Shown: positions 23,572 through 32,510 of the stretch, one piece after another
How the letters are laid out: each line of letters starts with the position of its first letter
Position numbering within the stretch: the stretch's first letter is position 1
Origin: Pholiota molesta
Lineage: Eukaryota; Basidiomycota; Agaricomycetes; Agaricales; Strophariaceae
DNA length: 64,000 nucleotides
Direction of reading: 5' to 3'
Assembly: GCA_014925825.1 (NCBI GenBank)
Contig: JACGCK010000085.1
Span: 62,001 to 126,000, forward strand
Translations under genes and position numbers: made by a program
Notes under the pieces: generated by a model
The model's database searches: none
Told to the model about the DNA's origin: nothing
Seen by the model: only the letters and a program-made list of their open reading frames with translations

Positions 23572-23737
23572 GTTCTAGATGGGTTGGCAGGGGCTACTGA
23601 AAGGTTCAGATACGAAGGTGAAGTCCAAGTGAAGTCTCCAGGCTGGACTTGTTTACTTTCGTTCTAGTCAAATAAGCAGAGGTGCTGGCGACATGTGATT
23701 AATGCTTAATGTCAAAATGATTAACGATTCCTAGCTG

Positions 23738-23766
23738 GTGTTCAACGTTCAACGTTCAACGTTCAA
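23738..23766. repeat. GTTCAAC microsatellite
   Basis: Four tandem copies of the 7-mer GTTCAAC, about 190 bp upstream of the first HET gene. Confidence 0.9.
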
Positions 23767-23953
23767 CTTGGGGCACAGAACGAGTTTGAAGACATACCTT
23801 CGAGCTGCACACGACCGTACTTGTCCAACCCACACGGCACTTATGTAATACTCAGTGCGTCAGGCCTCAGCCAACAATCAACCAAAGCTCTGCAGTCAGT
23901 ACTAGCAGTTGCCAAGTCATTCGTTTACTTGTGCTCTACATCTATCGTCACCT

Positions 23954-24054
23954 ATGGTTAGTAAGTTGATTCCTCGCTAGTATGAAGGAAACTGGTTTAA
24001 GAGATCATTTTTTATGCCATAGATCACGCCAATCCCGCAAGCGCCCATGCTGAC
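23954..24054 (+). pseudogene. 5' fragment of HET-domain gene 1, left of the chromovirus
   Basis: Exon 1 is ATGGTTA (23954-23960). A 62-nt intron follows, and exon 2 starts at 24023 with ATCACGCCAATCCC. The exon is cut at 24054 by the retrotransposon and resumes at 29945. Joined across the element with one copy of the CTGAC target, the exon reads SAHADHARMLVEALENV, homologous to SAHAHMLVKALENI in the intact paralogue. Confidence 0.85.
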
Positions 24055-24236
24055 TGTTAGGGTGCTGCCTAGAAGGCGCAATGCGGGACCGACAGACGCT
24101 AGAAACGAAGTATATAGTCGAATGTACGTAGGAATATACGAACGACGAACCTAGAAACGAAGTGGACAAAAGTAAGGAAAAGGAAAAAGGAACTCGATGG
24201 AATATCTACAGGCAAGAGTCACGTGGTATCGTGACA
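24055..24236 (-). repeat. Chromovirus 3' LTR (element sense)
   Basis: 182 bp. On the minus strand it starts TGTCACG and ends CTAACA. It matches the other LTR along its whole length. Confidence 0.95.
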
Positions 24237-24253
24237 CTCGCCCCCTCCTTCTT
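24237..24253 (-). promoter_or_regulatory. Chromovirus polypurine tract
   Basis: On the minus strand AAGAAGGAGGGGGCGAG abuts the 3' LTR directly. This is the expected place and make-up for the plus-strand primer. Confidence 0.8.
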
Positions 24254-24360
24254 AAGAGCTTTACGAGACGCCTAAAAATAAGCGCCGGAAAGAGAAGCAA
24301 TGAAGAAGAAGAAAAAAAAAGCCCTCAACCCTGGGTTTCCCAAGCCTGTCACTTCGACCT

Positions 24361-27300
24361 TTACTCCCTTCCACCCCCACGCCGTCTCTTCGTCTTTCCC
24401 CTCGTCGCCTCATTCCTTCTAAACTCCTCCACAGCCTCACGAGCATGCTCCATATCATACTCCTTGATCCACTCATCCTCGCTCTCGTCATACCCCTTCC
24501 ACCGCACTAGAAATTCGGCGACACCACCACGCGAACGCCGTTCCTTCAAAATACGCTCGATCTCAACCTCCTCGCTACCCTCGACCACAATAGGCGGTGG
24601 CGGCTCCTGACGGCGACCCAGAATCGTGTCATCCCGAGCAGGAACAAGGCACGACACATGGAACACGTTGTGGACGGACCAGCCGGCGGGCAGATCCAGA
24701 CGGTACGCCGTATCTGATAACTTCTGCGAGATTCTGAAGGGCCCAAACCTCCGGAAATCCAGCTTGTGGCTCGGGCGCGTCGAGCGCAAATCTGCACGCT
24801 CCAGGTACACACGGTCGCCAACAATGAAATCTGGCGACTCATCGACCCACGCATCATGGAACCTCTTCATCCGCTCCGCCGCCAGCTCCAGCAATGCCTT
24901 CAACTGCTCCTGAACCTCATGTATGCGGTCCAATCTCTCGTCCGCCTTCGGCACTGACTGCGAATTTACAGGGTCAATCGAAAAGGATGGGTTGTACCCA
25001 TACTCCGCATAGAAGGGTGACATGCCGATGGAAGAGTTGACACGATTATTGTAAGCAAACTCTGCAAACGGCAGCCACTCCGCCCAGTCATCCTGATAAA
25101 AGTCGACATACGCTCGCAGGTATACCTCCAACTCCTGGTTTGCTCGCTCGGTCTGACCATCAGTCTGTGGGTGGTGTGCTGTGGAAAGTGCCTGCTTGAT
25201 GCCCATCCGCTCCCATAGCCGACGCGTGTATGCCGCAATGAATTTTGGGTCGCGGTCAGAGACAATCTTCTTCGGAGTACCATGCAAGCACCAAACACGT
25301 TCGATATAGCGGTCGCAAGCCTGTACCGCCGAATCGGCCTGACACGAGGGAATGAAATGCGCCCGCTTGGTTGACTTATCACAGACAACCTGCACCATGT
25401 CATACCCTTTGCAAGGTGGAAGAGGGCCAATGAAATCTGTCGACACATGTTGCCAAGGCCCATCTGGGATCTCGAGAGGCTGCAAAGGTCCGCGAGGTTT
25501 CTGCCGACGAGGCTTCGTACGCTGACACATTTCGCACCCATCCACGTAGCGGTTCACAAAGTCGGACATGCGCGGCCAATAATAGTTCCGCGCAACAAGC
25601 GCCAAAGTATTAGCGCGCCCCGGGTGCCCCGCTGGAATCGAATCATGGTACAGCTGTAGCACTTGGCGCTTGACCTCTTCGTCATTCGGCACATAGATCA
25701 AACCCCGGAAGCGAACCACGCCATGGTCGACCGAAAAGTCCTTCAAGCGTGAGCGAAGCAGTGCCGACGCAGAGTCCAAACTCCACATAGCATCCAAGCG
25801 AGGGTCCCTCTTCGACGCCTTCCGAATATCCTCCAAAATCTGTGCATCACTGGGGATAACCTGCCCCACCCTTGCCACCACCTCTGATGCCGCACAACGG
25901 CCACGCTCCACCACCACTGCTCGTCGAACCTTCCGCACCTCATCAACCCGCTCCTCTGCCACGGCCAACCGACTCGGAGGGAGGACGTGCACATTCTCAT
26001 TGTCGCGCTCGTCTGCCGGAACCTCATGATCCGCACGCCGAGAGAGTTCGTCCGGTCCAGCACTCAAGCGGCCAGGACGATGGTGGATAATGAAGTTGAA
26101 GCGGTTAAGGAACAGACTCCATCGTGCCTGGCGCCGGTTGAGATCCTTTGCCGTCATGAAATATTCGAGGTTCCGGTGGTCCGAGAAGATTTCCACTTGA
26201 TGCGGGTTTCCCTCAAGGTAAGGGCGCCATGCCTCCAGTGCCCGAATGATCGCTAACAACTCCTTGTCATAGATGTCATAATTCCGCTCAGCCGGCTGCA
26301 TGGCCTTGGAGAAATAGGCCACAGGTCGCCAGTCGCCAGCCGCATCCCGCTGGGAGAGAATTGCACCCATCGCAAAATCCGATGCATCGGTCTCAACGCG
26401 GAAGGGTGCCTCCATATCAGGCATCACCAGTATCGGCGCCTCTACAAACGCCCTCTTCAACCGATCAAACGCTCCCTGCTCCTTCTCACCCCACCGCCAG
26501 GCCACATCCTTCCTCTTCAATCGCTCCAATGGCCTCGTAATATTTGCATAATCCTCCACAAATCGACGATAGAAATTGCAGAAGCCCAAGAACTGGTTGA
26601 CATGGCGCACTGTCCGTGGAACTGGCCAGTCCGTCACCCCGCTGATCTTCACTGGGTCCATACCGATGTGGCCCGGCGTGATCTTGAGGCCCAGATAGTC
26701 AACGGACGTCGTACGGAACGAGCACTTCTCTGGCTTGAGAAAAAGGTCCGCCTCACGCAGACGACGCAGCACCTCCTTCACATGCGCATCATGCTGGGCA
26801 GGGTCCTCCGAGAAGATGATAATGTCGTCCAGGTAAAGTACCACATACACATCCACCAGATCATGGAAGAGTTCATTGACCATCCGTTGAAATGCCGCAG
26901 GTGCGTTGCGAAGGCCAAATTGCATCACCAGAAATTCAAACTGGCCATAACGAGTGCGGAACGACGTCTTCCATGCATCACCCTCACGAATGCGCACGTT
27001 ATAGTAGCCCCAGCGCATGTCCAGAGTCGTGAAAACCTTCGCCGCCTTGAGCCGATCCAGCAGCTCCGCCGTCAGGGGAATTGGGTACGAGTCTGGGCGT
27101 GTAATTGCATTAAGCGCCCGGAAATCAACCACCAAACGCAGCGACCCATCCTTCTTCTTCACAAAAAACACAGGGGCTCCGCAAGGTGCTTTGGATGGCC
27201 GAATATACCCCTTCTTGAGGTTCTCGTCAATGAACTCGTGAAGCGCACGTAGTTCGGCTGGTGCCAACTGGTACAATTTCCCTGTGGGAGGAAGCACGTC

Positions 27301-28158
27301 ACCTTCTAGGTCAATGGCGAGGTCATGCGATCGGTGTGGTGGCAGGCGCTCAGAGCGTTTCTTGTCGAACACATCCAGAAACTCGTGAAACTCTTCAGGC
27401 ACCATCTCCTCCACTGAGCGTTCAGGCTTCGTTTCCTTCTGTGCCGCCTCCTCCGCCAGCTCCTGCGAGAACGACCGTCCTGCCGCCCCCCTAATCTCAG
27501 CCCCCCGCACACTACGCACTGATTCACCATCCCACCGCTGTTCAAACATCCACGACGAACCTCCGCTGCCGTTACTCGGCCCCGGCATGCTCTCCTGGGC
27601 TCTAATTGCCTCGTCAATCGCCAACCTCGCCACACAAACAGCCTCCTCCCGCTGCCCACGCAACAAGCGATTGCGGTGTGAACGAGACCTCTGCAACATG
27701 GTGAAAGCCTCGCGAGGCACCCGCAAACGCTGCCCACTTCCACAACTGTTCGTCTTCCGCGCACACGCCACCCGTGGCGCCACCGAATCCTCCCTCGACC
27801 TCTCAAACAACCCCAACCTCTCCGACTCCACTGCAGACGTGGCAACCTCCCCCCTCTTCAAAGCTGCTGCAATCCTACGCGCCTCGCGTCTTGCCCGTTC
27901 AAGCACAGACTTACGAGGTGGACAGCGTGGCCGTGGGCCAGTATGGGGTCCCACCTCCACCACTGCAGTACGCGCAGCTGGTCTGGGCGCCGGCAGGCAA
28001 TTTTCTCGACAGAACTTGGAGTGAAAATCGACGAGCGACCGCTCCCAATCAATCGCCGGATTGTGACGCCGAAGCCAATTCAAGCCCAGAATAAGGTTAT
28101 CGTCACCAATGTCTGCAACCTCGAAGACCAACACCTCGGAATGATCGCCGATATAAAT
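24361..28158 (-). CDS. Chromovirus pol: RT, RNase H, integrase, chromodomain
   Basis: About 1,260 codons after the TGA at 28161-28159, in the same frame as the protease. Landmarks, in residues counted from 28134: RT catalytic YLDD near 433; RNase H TDASDFAMG near 585; integrase zinc finger (HPGRANT...CEMCQRTK) near 835-870; DDE core (DFIGPLPP, DRDPKF, QTERANQE) near 900-1005; chromodomain (LVRWKGYDESEDEW) near 1215. The chromodomain likely steers insertion to chromatin carrying a histone mark. The frame is otherwise open, in keeping with a young copy. An ATG is not expected, as pol is made as a fusion. Confidence 0.93.
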   Translation of the reverse strand: MYIGDHSEVLVFEVADIGDDNLILGLNWLRRHNPAIDWERSLVDFHSKFCRENCLPAPRPAARTAVVEVGPHTGPRPRCPPRKSVLERARREARRIAAALKRGEVATSAVESERLGLFERSREDSVAPRVACARKTNSCGSGQRLRVPREAFTMLQRSRSHRNRLLRGQREEAVCVARLAIDEAIRAQESMPGPSNGSGGSSWMFEQRWDGESVRSVRGAEIRGAAGRSFSQELAEEAAQKETKPERSVEEMVPEEFHEFLDVFDKKRSERLPPHRSHDLAIDLEGDVLPPTGKLYQLAPAELRALHEFIDENLKKGYIRPSKAPCGAPVFFVKKKDGSLRLVVDFRALNAITRPDSYPIPLTAELLDRLKAAKVFTTLDMRWGYYNVRIREGDAWKTSFRTRYGQFEFLVMQFGLRNAPAAFQRMVNELFHDLVDVYVVLYLDDIIIFSEDPAQHDAHVKEVLRRLREADLFLKPEKCSFRTTSVDYLGLKITPGHIGMDPVKISGVTDWPVPRTVRHVNQFLGFCNFYRRFVEDYANITRPLERLKRKDVAWRWGEKEQGAFDRLKRAFVEAPILVMPDMEAPFRVETDASDFAMGAILSQRDAAGDWRPVAYFSKAMQPAERNYDIYDKELLAIIRALEAWRPYLEGNPHQVEIFSDHRNLEYFMTAKDLNRRQARWSLFLNRFNFIIHHRPGRLSAGPDELSRRADHEVPADERDNENVHVLPPSRLAVAEERVDEVRKVRRAVVVERGRCAASEVVARVGQVIPSDAQILEDIRKASKRDPRLDAMWSLDSASALLRSRLKDFSVDHGVVRFRGLIYVPNDEEVKRQVLQLYHDSIPAGHPGRANTLALVARNYYWPRMSDFVNRYVDGCEMCQRTKPRRQKPRGPLQPLEIPDGPWQHVSTDFIGPLPPCKGYDMVQVVCDKSTKRAHFIPSCQADSAVQACDRYIERVWCLHGTPKKIVSDRDPKFIAAYTRRLWERMGIKQALSTAHHPQTDGQTERANQELEVYLRAYVDFYQDDWAEWLPFAEFAYNNRVNSSIGMSPFYAEYGYNPSFSIDPVNSQSVPKADERLDRIHEVQEQLKALLELAAERMKRFHDAWVDESPDFIVGDRVYLERADLRSTRPSHKLDFRRFGPFRISQKLSDTAYRLDLPAGWSVHNVFHVSCLVPARDDTILGRRQEPPPPIVVEGSEEVEIERILKERRSRGGVAEFLVRWKGYDESEDEWIKEYDMEHAREAVEEFRRNEATRGKTKRRRGGGRE

Positions 28159-28161
28159 TCA

Positions 28162-28568
28162 TAGGTGGACCTCGTGCGTAATAAGCCCTGATCTGACCTC
28201 CGAATTATCGACAGTGCGTAGACGTAGTCCACGCTTTTTTCTGATCATGGGCAACTTGTGTTCCTCCACAAAGCGAGGATGGACAAAACAACAACTCGCA
28301 CCAGAATCAAGCATTGCCAGAGTGTCAACAATGCGCAATTGAAGTAGGGCCGCGGTATCCTGTATGTGGACTGTAACAGGCACTTCGAATGATGCAAATG
28401 GAGAATGAGGAGAGCGGGCATGGACAACAGCGATGCGGCGCCGCCGCCGCCGCTGTCGTCTAGGTAAGAAACATTCTTCATCCGGACCAAGGAAAATGCA
28501 TTGATTACTAGATGGAGCCAGTACAGAATATCGGTTGGCTGCTCTCGATGCGACCCTTCGAGGCAGCT
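28162..28568 (-). CDS. Chromovirus protease segment of pol
   Basis: This frame is -1 relative to gag and is already open across the gag stop (28571-28569), as expected for gag-pol made by -1 frameshifting. It starts with a basic, arginine-rich stretch and holds the retroviral-type protease site LAMLDSGASCCFVH. It ends at a TGA (28161-28159) directly before IYIGDHSEVLVF, after which the same frame runs on into RT. The stop is either a recent nonsense change or a read-through site. Confidence 0.8.
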
Positions 28569-29699
28569 CTACACAAAATCCGACCCTTCAGCCGAGTTCG
28601 ATGACGAGGCCTGTGGTGTGGTGGCCTTCTGTTGCAAGGCCAGAACCTCCTTCACCACTGCTGCCTTCAAGGCCGCCGCATACGTTGGGCAGTTCGCTGC
28701 AAAGTGACCTTCCCCGCCACAGTTGAAACATTTACGTCGACGTCCACCACCATGCCTTGCCGCATCAACGTCCATAGCATTCGGGTCCTTCGAAGCAGGA
28801 GGGTTGGAGACCTGTGCCGCGGGAAACGCCACAGACGGGCTGGCAGATGGACGAGCGGGCACCGCAGACTTAGCCCCCAGGGACCCACTATGTGAGCCTG
28901 CCTGCTTTGTCTGGCGCCTAGCGGCCTCGATGTCAGCCAGCCTTGCCTCGCGCCGGAGCAAAATATCCTGCGCCTCATCCACGGTACGATAGTCGGTGTT
29001 CACGAGTGCCTCCTTTGCTGACACGCTCAACCCGGCCCAGAAACGTTCCTTCACAAAATCGCCACCCTGATCAACCGCGGAGAGCTTCACGGACAGCTCC
29101 TTGAACTCCGTACAGTACTGGGTGATCGACTTCGATCCCTGGCTAAGCACAGACAGCTTCCGAAGTGCTTCGGCTGCAGCATCCCGGGTACAGAAGGTGT
29201 CCTTGAACTGGCGAATCCACTCCGTCCAAACGAAGCGAGCTGGATTAGACTCGCGGTCCCCATTTGCCGTAATCGTCGAGGACCAGCTGAACGCCTGGCC
29301 CGTGAGGAAGGACTCGGCCCAGAGGATTTTCTGTTCGTCGTTCACGAACGTCTCGAAGAGCGCAGCGTTCGAAATTTGGCGCACGAACTGATCTGCAAGG
29401 TCCTTCGGGGGTTTGCCGTCGAACTTGGCAGGCGGCGAGACTTTTGGGGTGCGAGAAGCAACACCATGAGCAAGGTGTGCCTGGGTGTCCCTCAATTCGG
29501 CCTCGAGAGCAGCTACGCGACCAAGCGCATCACCGAGATCAGCCCTGAGCTCGGCAAACTGAGCGCTAAACTGATGGCTGACATGCTCGAAAACCATCAC
29601 TGCCAGGGCATCAGCTGCAGGGGGCAGGGCCTGGGGGGGTGGAGGAACCTCCAGTAGTACTCCTTGGTGTGCTGGGGGGTGTTGCTGGTCGTTATCCAT
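28569..29699 (-). CDS. Chromovirus gag
   Basis: 376 residues from the ATG at 29699 (MDNDQQHPPAHQG). The frame is open back to the LTR edge, but no earlier ATG exists. A coiled-coil-like N-terminus (AQFAELRADLGDALGRVAAL) is followed by a capsid-type region (WTEWIRQFKDTF, LSVLSQGSKSITQY) and a C-terminal CCHC knuckle, CFNCGGEGHFAANC. It would pack the element RNA. The protein ends at TAG 28571-28569. Confidence 0.9.
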   Translation of the reverse strand: MDNDQQHPPAHQGVLLEVPPPPQALPPAADALAVMVFEHVSHQFSAQFAELRADLGDALGRVAALEAELRDTQAHLAHGVASRTPKVSPPAKFDGKPPKDLADQFVRQISNAALFETFVNDEQKILWAESFLTGQAFSWSSTITANGDRESNPARFVWTEWIRQFKDTFCTRDAAAEALRKLSVLSQGSKSITQYCTEFKELSVKLSAVDQGGDFVKERFWAGLSVSAKEALVNTDYRTVDEAQDILLRREARLADIEAARRQTKQAGSHSGSLGAKSAVPARPSASPSVAFPAAQVSNPPASKDPNAMDVDAARHGGGRRRKCFNCGGEGHFAANCPTYAAALKAAVVKEVLALQQKATTPQASSSNSAEGSDFV

Positions 29700-29744
29700 G
29701 GGTTCTCGCGACGCAGAAATTTTTTGGGCGTGTGAAATTTTGAG

Positions 29745-29755
29745 ACTTTTGTCCA
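29745..29755 (-). promoter_or_regulatory. Primer-binding site, probably self-primed
   Basis: On the minus strand TGGACAAAAGT begins two bases inside the 5' LTR edge. Its exact complement, ACTTTTGTCCA, occurs in the LTR itself (29876-29866, minus strand), about 63 nt into the LTR. In Tf1/sushi-type elements the 5' end of the mRNA folds back on such a site to prime reverse transcription. A tRNA primer cannot be excluded. Confidence 0.6.
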
Positions 29756-29757
29756 AG

Positions 29758-29939
29758 TGTTAGGGTGCTGCCTAGAAGGCGCAATGCGGGACCGACAGAC
29801 GCTAGAAACGAAGTATATAGTCGAATGTACGTAGGAATATACGAACGACGAACCTAGAAACGAAGTGGACAAAAGTAAGGAAAAGGAAAAAGGAACTCGA
29901 TGGAATATCTACAGGCAAGAGTCACGTGGTATCGTGACA
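29758..29939 (-). repeat. Chromovirus 5' LTR (element sense)
   Basis: 182 bp, identical to the LTR at 24055-24236. It is followed by the second CTGAC target copy at 29940-29944. Confidence 0.95.
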
Positions 29940-32095
29940 CTGACCATGCCCGTATGCTTGTCGAAGCCCTGGAGAATGTTATTCTGCCTATTGCAAATGC
30001 ACATGTGCCCGAATTAGGTGCGTATCTTCTCTAGACTTACCAATCTATGCATCTCATTCTGCTGTTCTTGTCTTATCAACAGTGGGCAAAGGCACCGCTA
30101 GTAAAGTCCGAGGTATGCAAAAGAAACCATATGGGCGCCTTTATTCATCTGTCCCTACTTAGGTGGCGATGGTCCTCTTTTACGGCCGGAAGCCGAACAA
30201 CTTGTCTCAGCGCTGGAGAAATTCATAAGTGCACTTTTGCGCCCGCAAACAGGCGAACAGGACACAACCGAAAGCGAGAAAGGTGAGTAGATCATATTCG
30301 TTCACCTCTATTTCCAGTCTCAACGGTTTGCGGCTTGTACTTTGCTTGTACTTGTCCATTTCAGCTGTGGAGGTCTCCAGAAAAATGCCAGAAATAGTTG
30401 CCACACCTACATCCAAACGCAATTTATCCATCAGTCAAATTTCCCAAAGTACAAGTAAGCCATCTTTTACGAATAGATGATCGGTATTTTCAATGGCAAT
30501 TCGGTCTAGTTTTCTCTGCACAGCCGCCACTGTTGAGACTAGCACTAGAGAAACTACGCCACCGTGTCTTCAATACTATGCCTATTCGTTTATTGGCCTT
30601 CAAATCCGACGGCTCCGGCATGGAGCTTATCGAAAGGAGTACTGTCTTTGACCGTATTTTCATCGCAATACAGTCCGACTTCACCGACGGCCATATCGAA
30701 TCTGAACTCTGTCATCATCTTATAGTGCGCACGCCTCAGGCCGAGAATCATGTCGTCGAAATGTTTATATCGCGACATGCAAAATACGCCATTTTATCGC
30801 ACACCTGGCTCCATGATGCACCAGGCGAAGTGACCTACGCCGATTGGAAATTTGGGGAATTCGACACGGACTCAGTGGGCTATCAGAAGCTTGCCAGCTT
30901 CTGCAGAATCGCGGCCACGGAATATGGGGTTACTTACGGCTGGATGGATACGATCTGCATCAACAAGGACAGCAGCGCCGAACTCGACGAATCGATTCGG
31001 TCCATGTACAACTGGTATCGCGATGCGTCCGTCTGCATCACCTATCTCGCACAGACCCTGGTCCTGCGGCAGGTGCGACATGATCCCTGGTTTACGCGCG
31101 GCTGGACGCTGCAGGAGCTGCTTGCGCCACGCTCGACCAAGTTCTACGGCGCTGACTGGAAGAGGCTTGCGTCGGATTTGAACGACGAGGACCAGCGGAA
31201 CCGTCTGATTCAGAAGGAGATCAGGGCCGCGACGACGATTACGCAGCAGGACCTCTTATCGTTCCAAGCGCGCCGCATGTCTGCCATCAGCATCTCCCGC
31301 CGCATGAAATGGGCGGCGAATCGCCGCGTCACGCGCGAAGAGGATGTGGCGTATTCGCTCATGGGGATCTTTGATGTGAGCCTGTCGATCGCGTACGGCG
31401 AAGGCGCCGAGCGCGCGTTTATGCGCCTTGTGAAGGAAATTCTTAATATGCCGGGCAGCGACTGCCTGGATCTGTTGAACTGGGGCAGCGGTCCCTCGGA
31501 GAACGGCACGTTTTACCAATCCAGCGCGATATCCACCCTGCTTCCGTCCAGCCCCAAGCAGTATCTCTGGCATACAGATGCGGATATTGATTGGCCTTCT
31601 CCTCGCATTCCAATCACGTTAACGCATTTGAGCCTGCGCATTTCCGTCCTGTTAATGCCTGCTATATCAGAGGATACAACATCGTGGAACACATCGTTCA
31701 CAGCGATCGGTCAATTTTATGCCAATGCCGACGTTGAGATAGTGGGTCTAGGCGGAGGAAATTCCAACCGCAAATTCCCAAGGAGCTACAACTTATTGGA
31801 CGCAGCGGCGGCGTCCGATAAGCTCAGCGGTTGGGATAATACCAACACTCGGTTCCAAATAGTGTTTGGAATACTCAATTTCAGGGATGCAGATGAGTTT
31901 GTCGAACTTCCGCGTTATTACCCTTGCTTTGCGATATGTTTATATAGGACGACGTCAGCGGTACTCCGCAAAGTATCGACTGCGAGGGCTCTTGAGGTTA
32001 GAATCAAACATGTTTCCAAGGATCCTCTTGCGTCGGTGGTTCAGAAAAGCAAGCTTGGGAAACATGGCATGCAGCTAGTCACTCTGTACTTATGA
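29940..32095 (+). CDS. HET-domain gene 1, part right of the chromovirus
   Basis: The rest of exon 2 runs to 30017, then exons 30083-30112, 30163-30282, 30365-30454 and 30510-32095. With the left fragment and without the element the gene has 646 codons in one frame. The large last exon holds the HET domain: YAILSHTW, EVTYADW, GWMDTICINKDSSAELDESI, then WFTRGWTLQELLAP. HET proteins trigger cell death after fusion of unlike hyphae. The N-terminal module (HARMLVEALENVILPI, then PEAEQLVSALEKF) is shared with the neighbours; I do not recognise its fold. The insertion cuts the N-terminus, so normal expression is unlikely unless transcription starts downstream. Confidence 0.88.
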
Positions 32096-32510
32096 ATTGC
32101 CGTGTACGGCCGAATCTCAATTATTATTACTACCTTTTCTTTTGCAAAATTTCAATAGAACCAAGGTGTCAAAAAAAAACCAAGCGGCAACCATCCGATA
32201 CAGTTGTTGCTATAGAATAAGTACACGCGCGTGTGAAGTCAGCGCAGAGTACAGCAGAGGTTTGGCAGAGTTAGACTAAGGTATTGGAGACACAAGGAGA
32301 GGCCTCACTCAGCCGATCGAAAAATGCAAGTATGTGAAGCTATCAGTCAGTGCCATACTGATACTTATATGACATGGGATTGAAATAGAATTATCATCTC
32401 GTGATCGCGGACGTTGTCAATCTGAAGCTCAAGCGCTCAAGCTTGAATATACGCTCTCAAGCCTTCCTCTACGGTCATCATATACAAATACAACTTGATC
32501 CTTATCGATC
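32096..32510 (+). promoter_or_regulatory. Upstream region of HET gene 2
   Basis: About 32,378-32,481 matches the inverted block upstream of the HET relic at 6 kb (shared ATCATCTCGTGATCGCGGAC and ACGGTCATCA). Only this stretch is conserved; I see no other feature. Confidence 0.5.

Larger units (their letters stand above)
24055..29939 (-). mobile_element. Ty3/gypsy chromovirus, full length, recent insertion
   Basis: 5,885 bp, bounded by 182-bp LTRs that I find identical base for base, and flanked by the 5-bp duplication CTGAC (24050-24054 and 29940-29944). On the minus strand: LTR, primer-binding site, gag, a -1 frame to pol, polypurine tract, LTR. Pol holds protease, RT, RNase H, integrase and a C-terminal chromodomain, which defines a chromovirus. 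Identical LTRs mean a very recent insertion. The one visible defect is an in-frame TGA between protease and RT (28161-28159). Confidence 0.96.
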
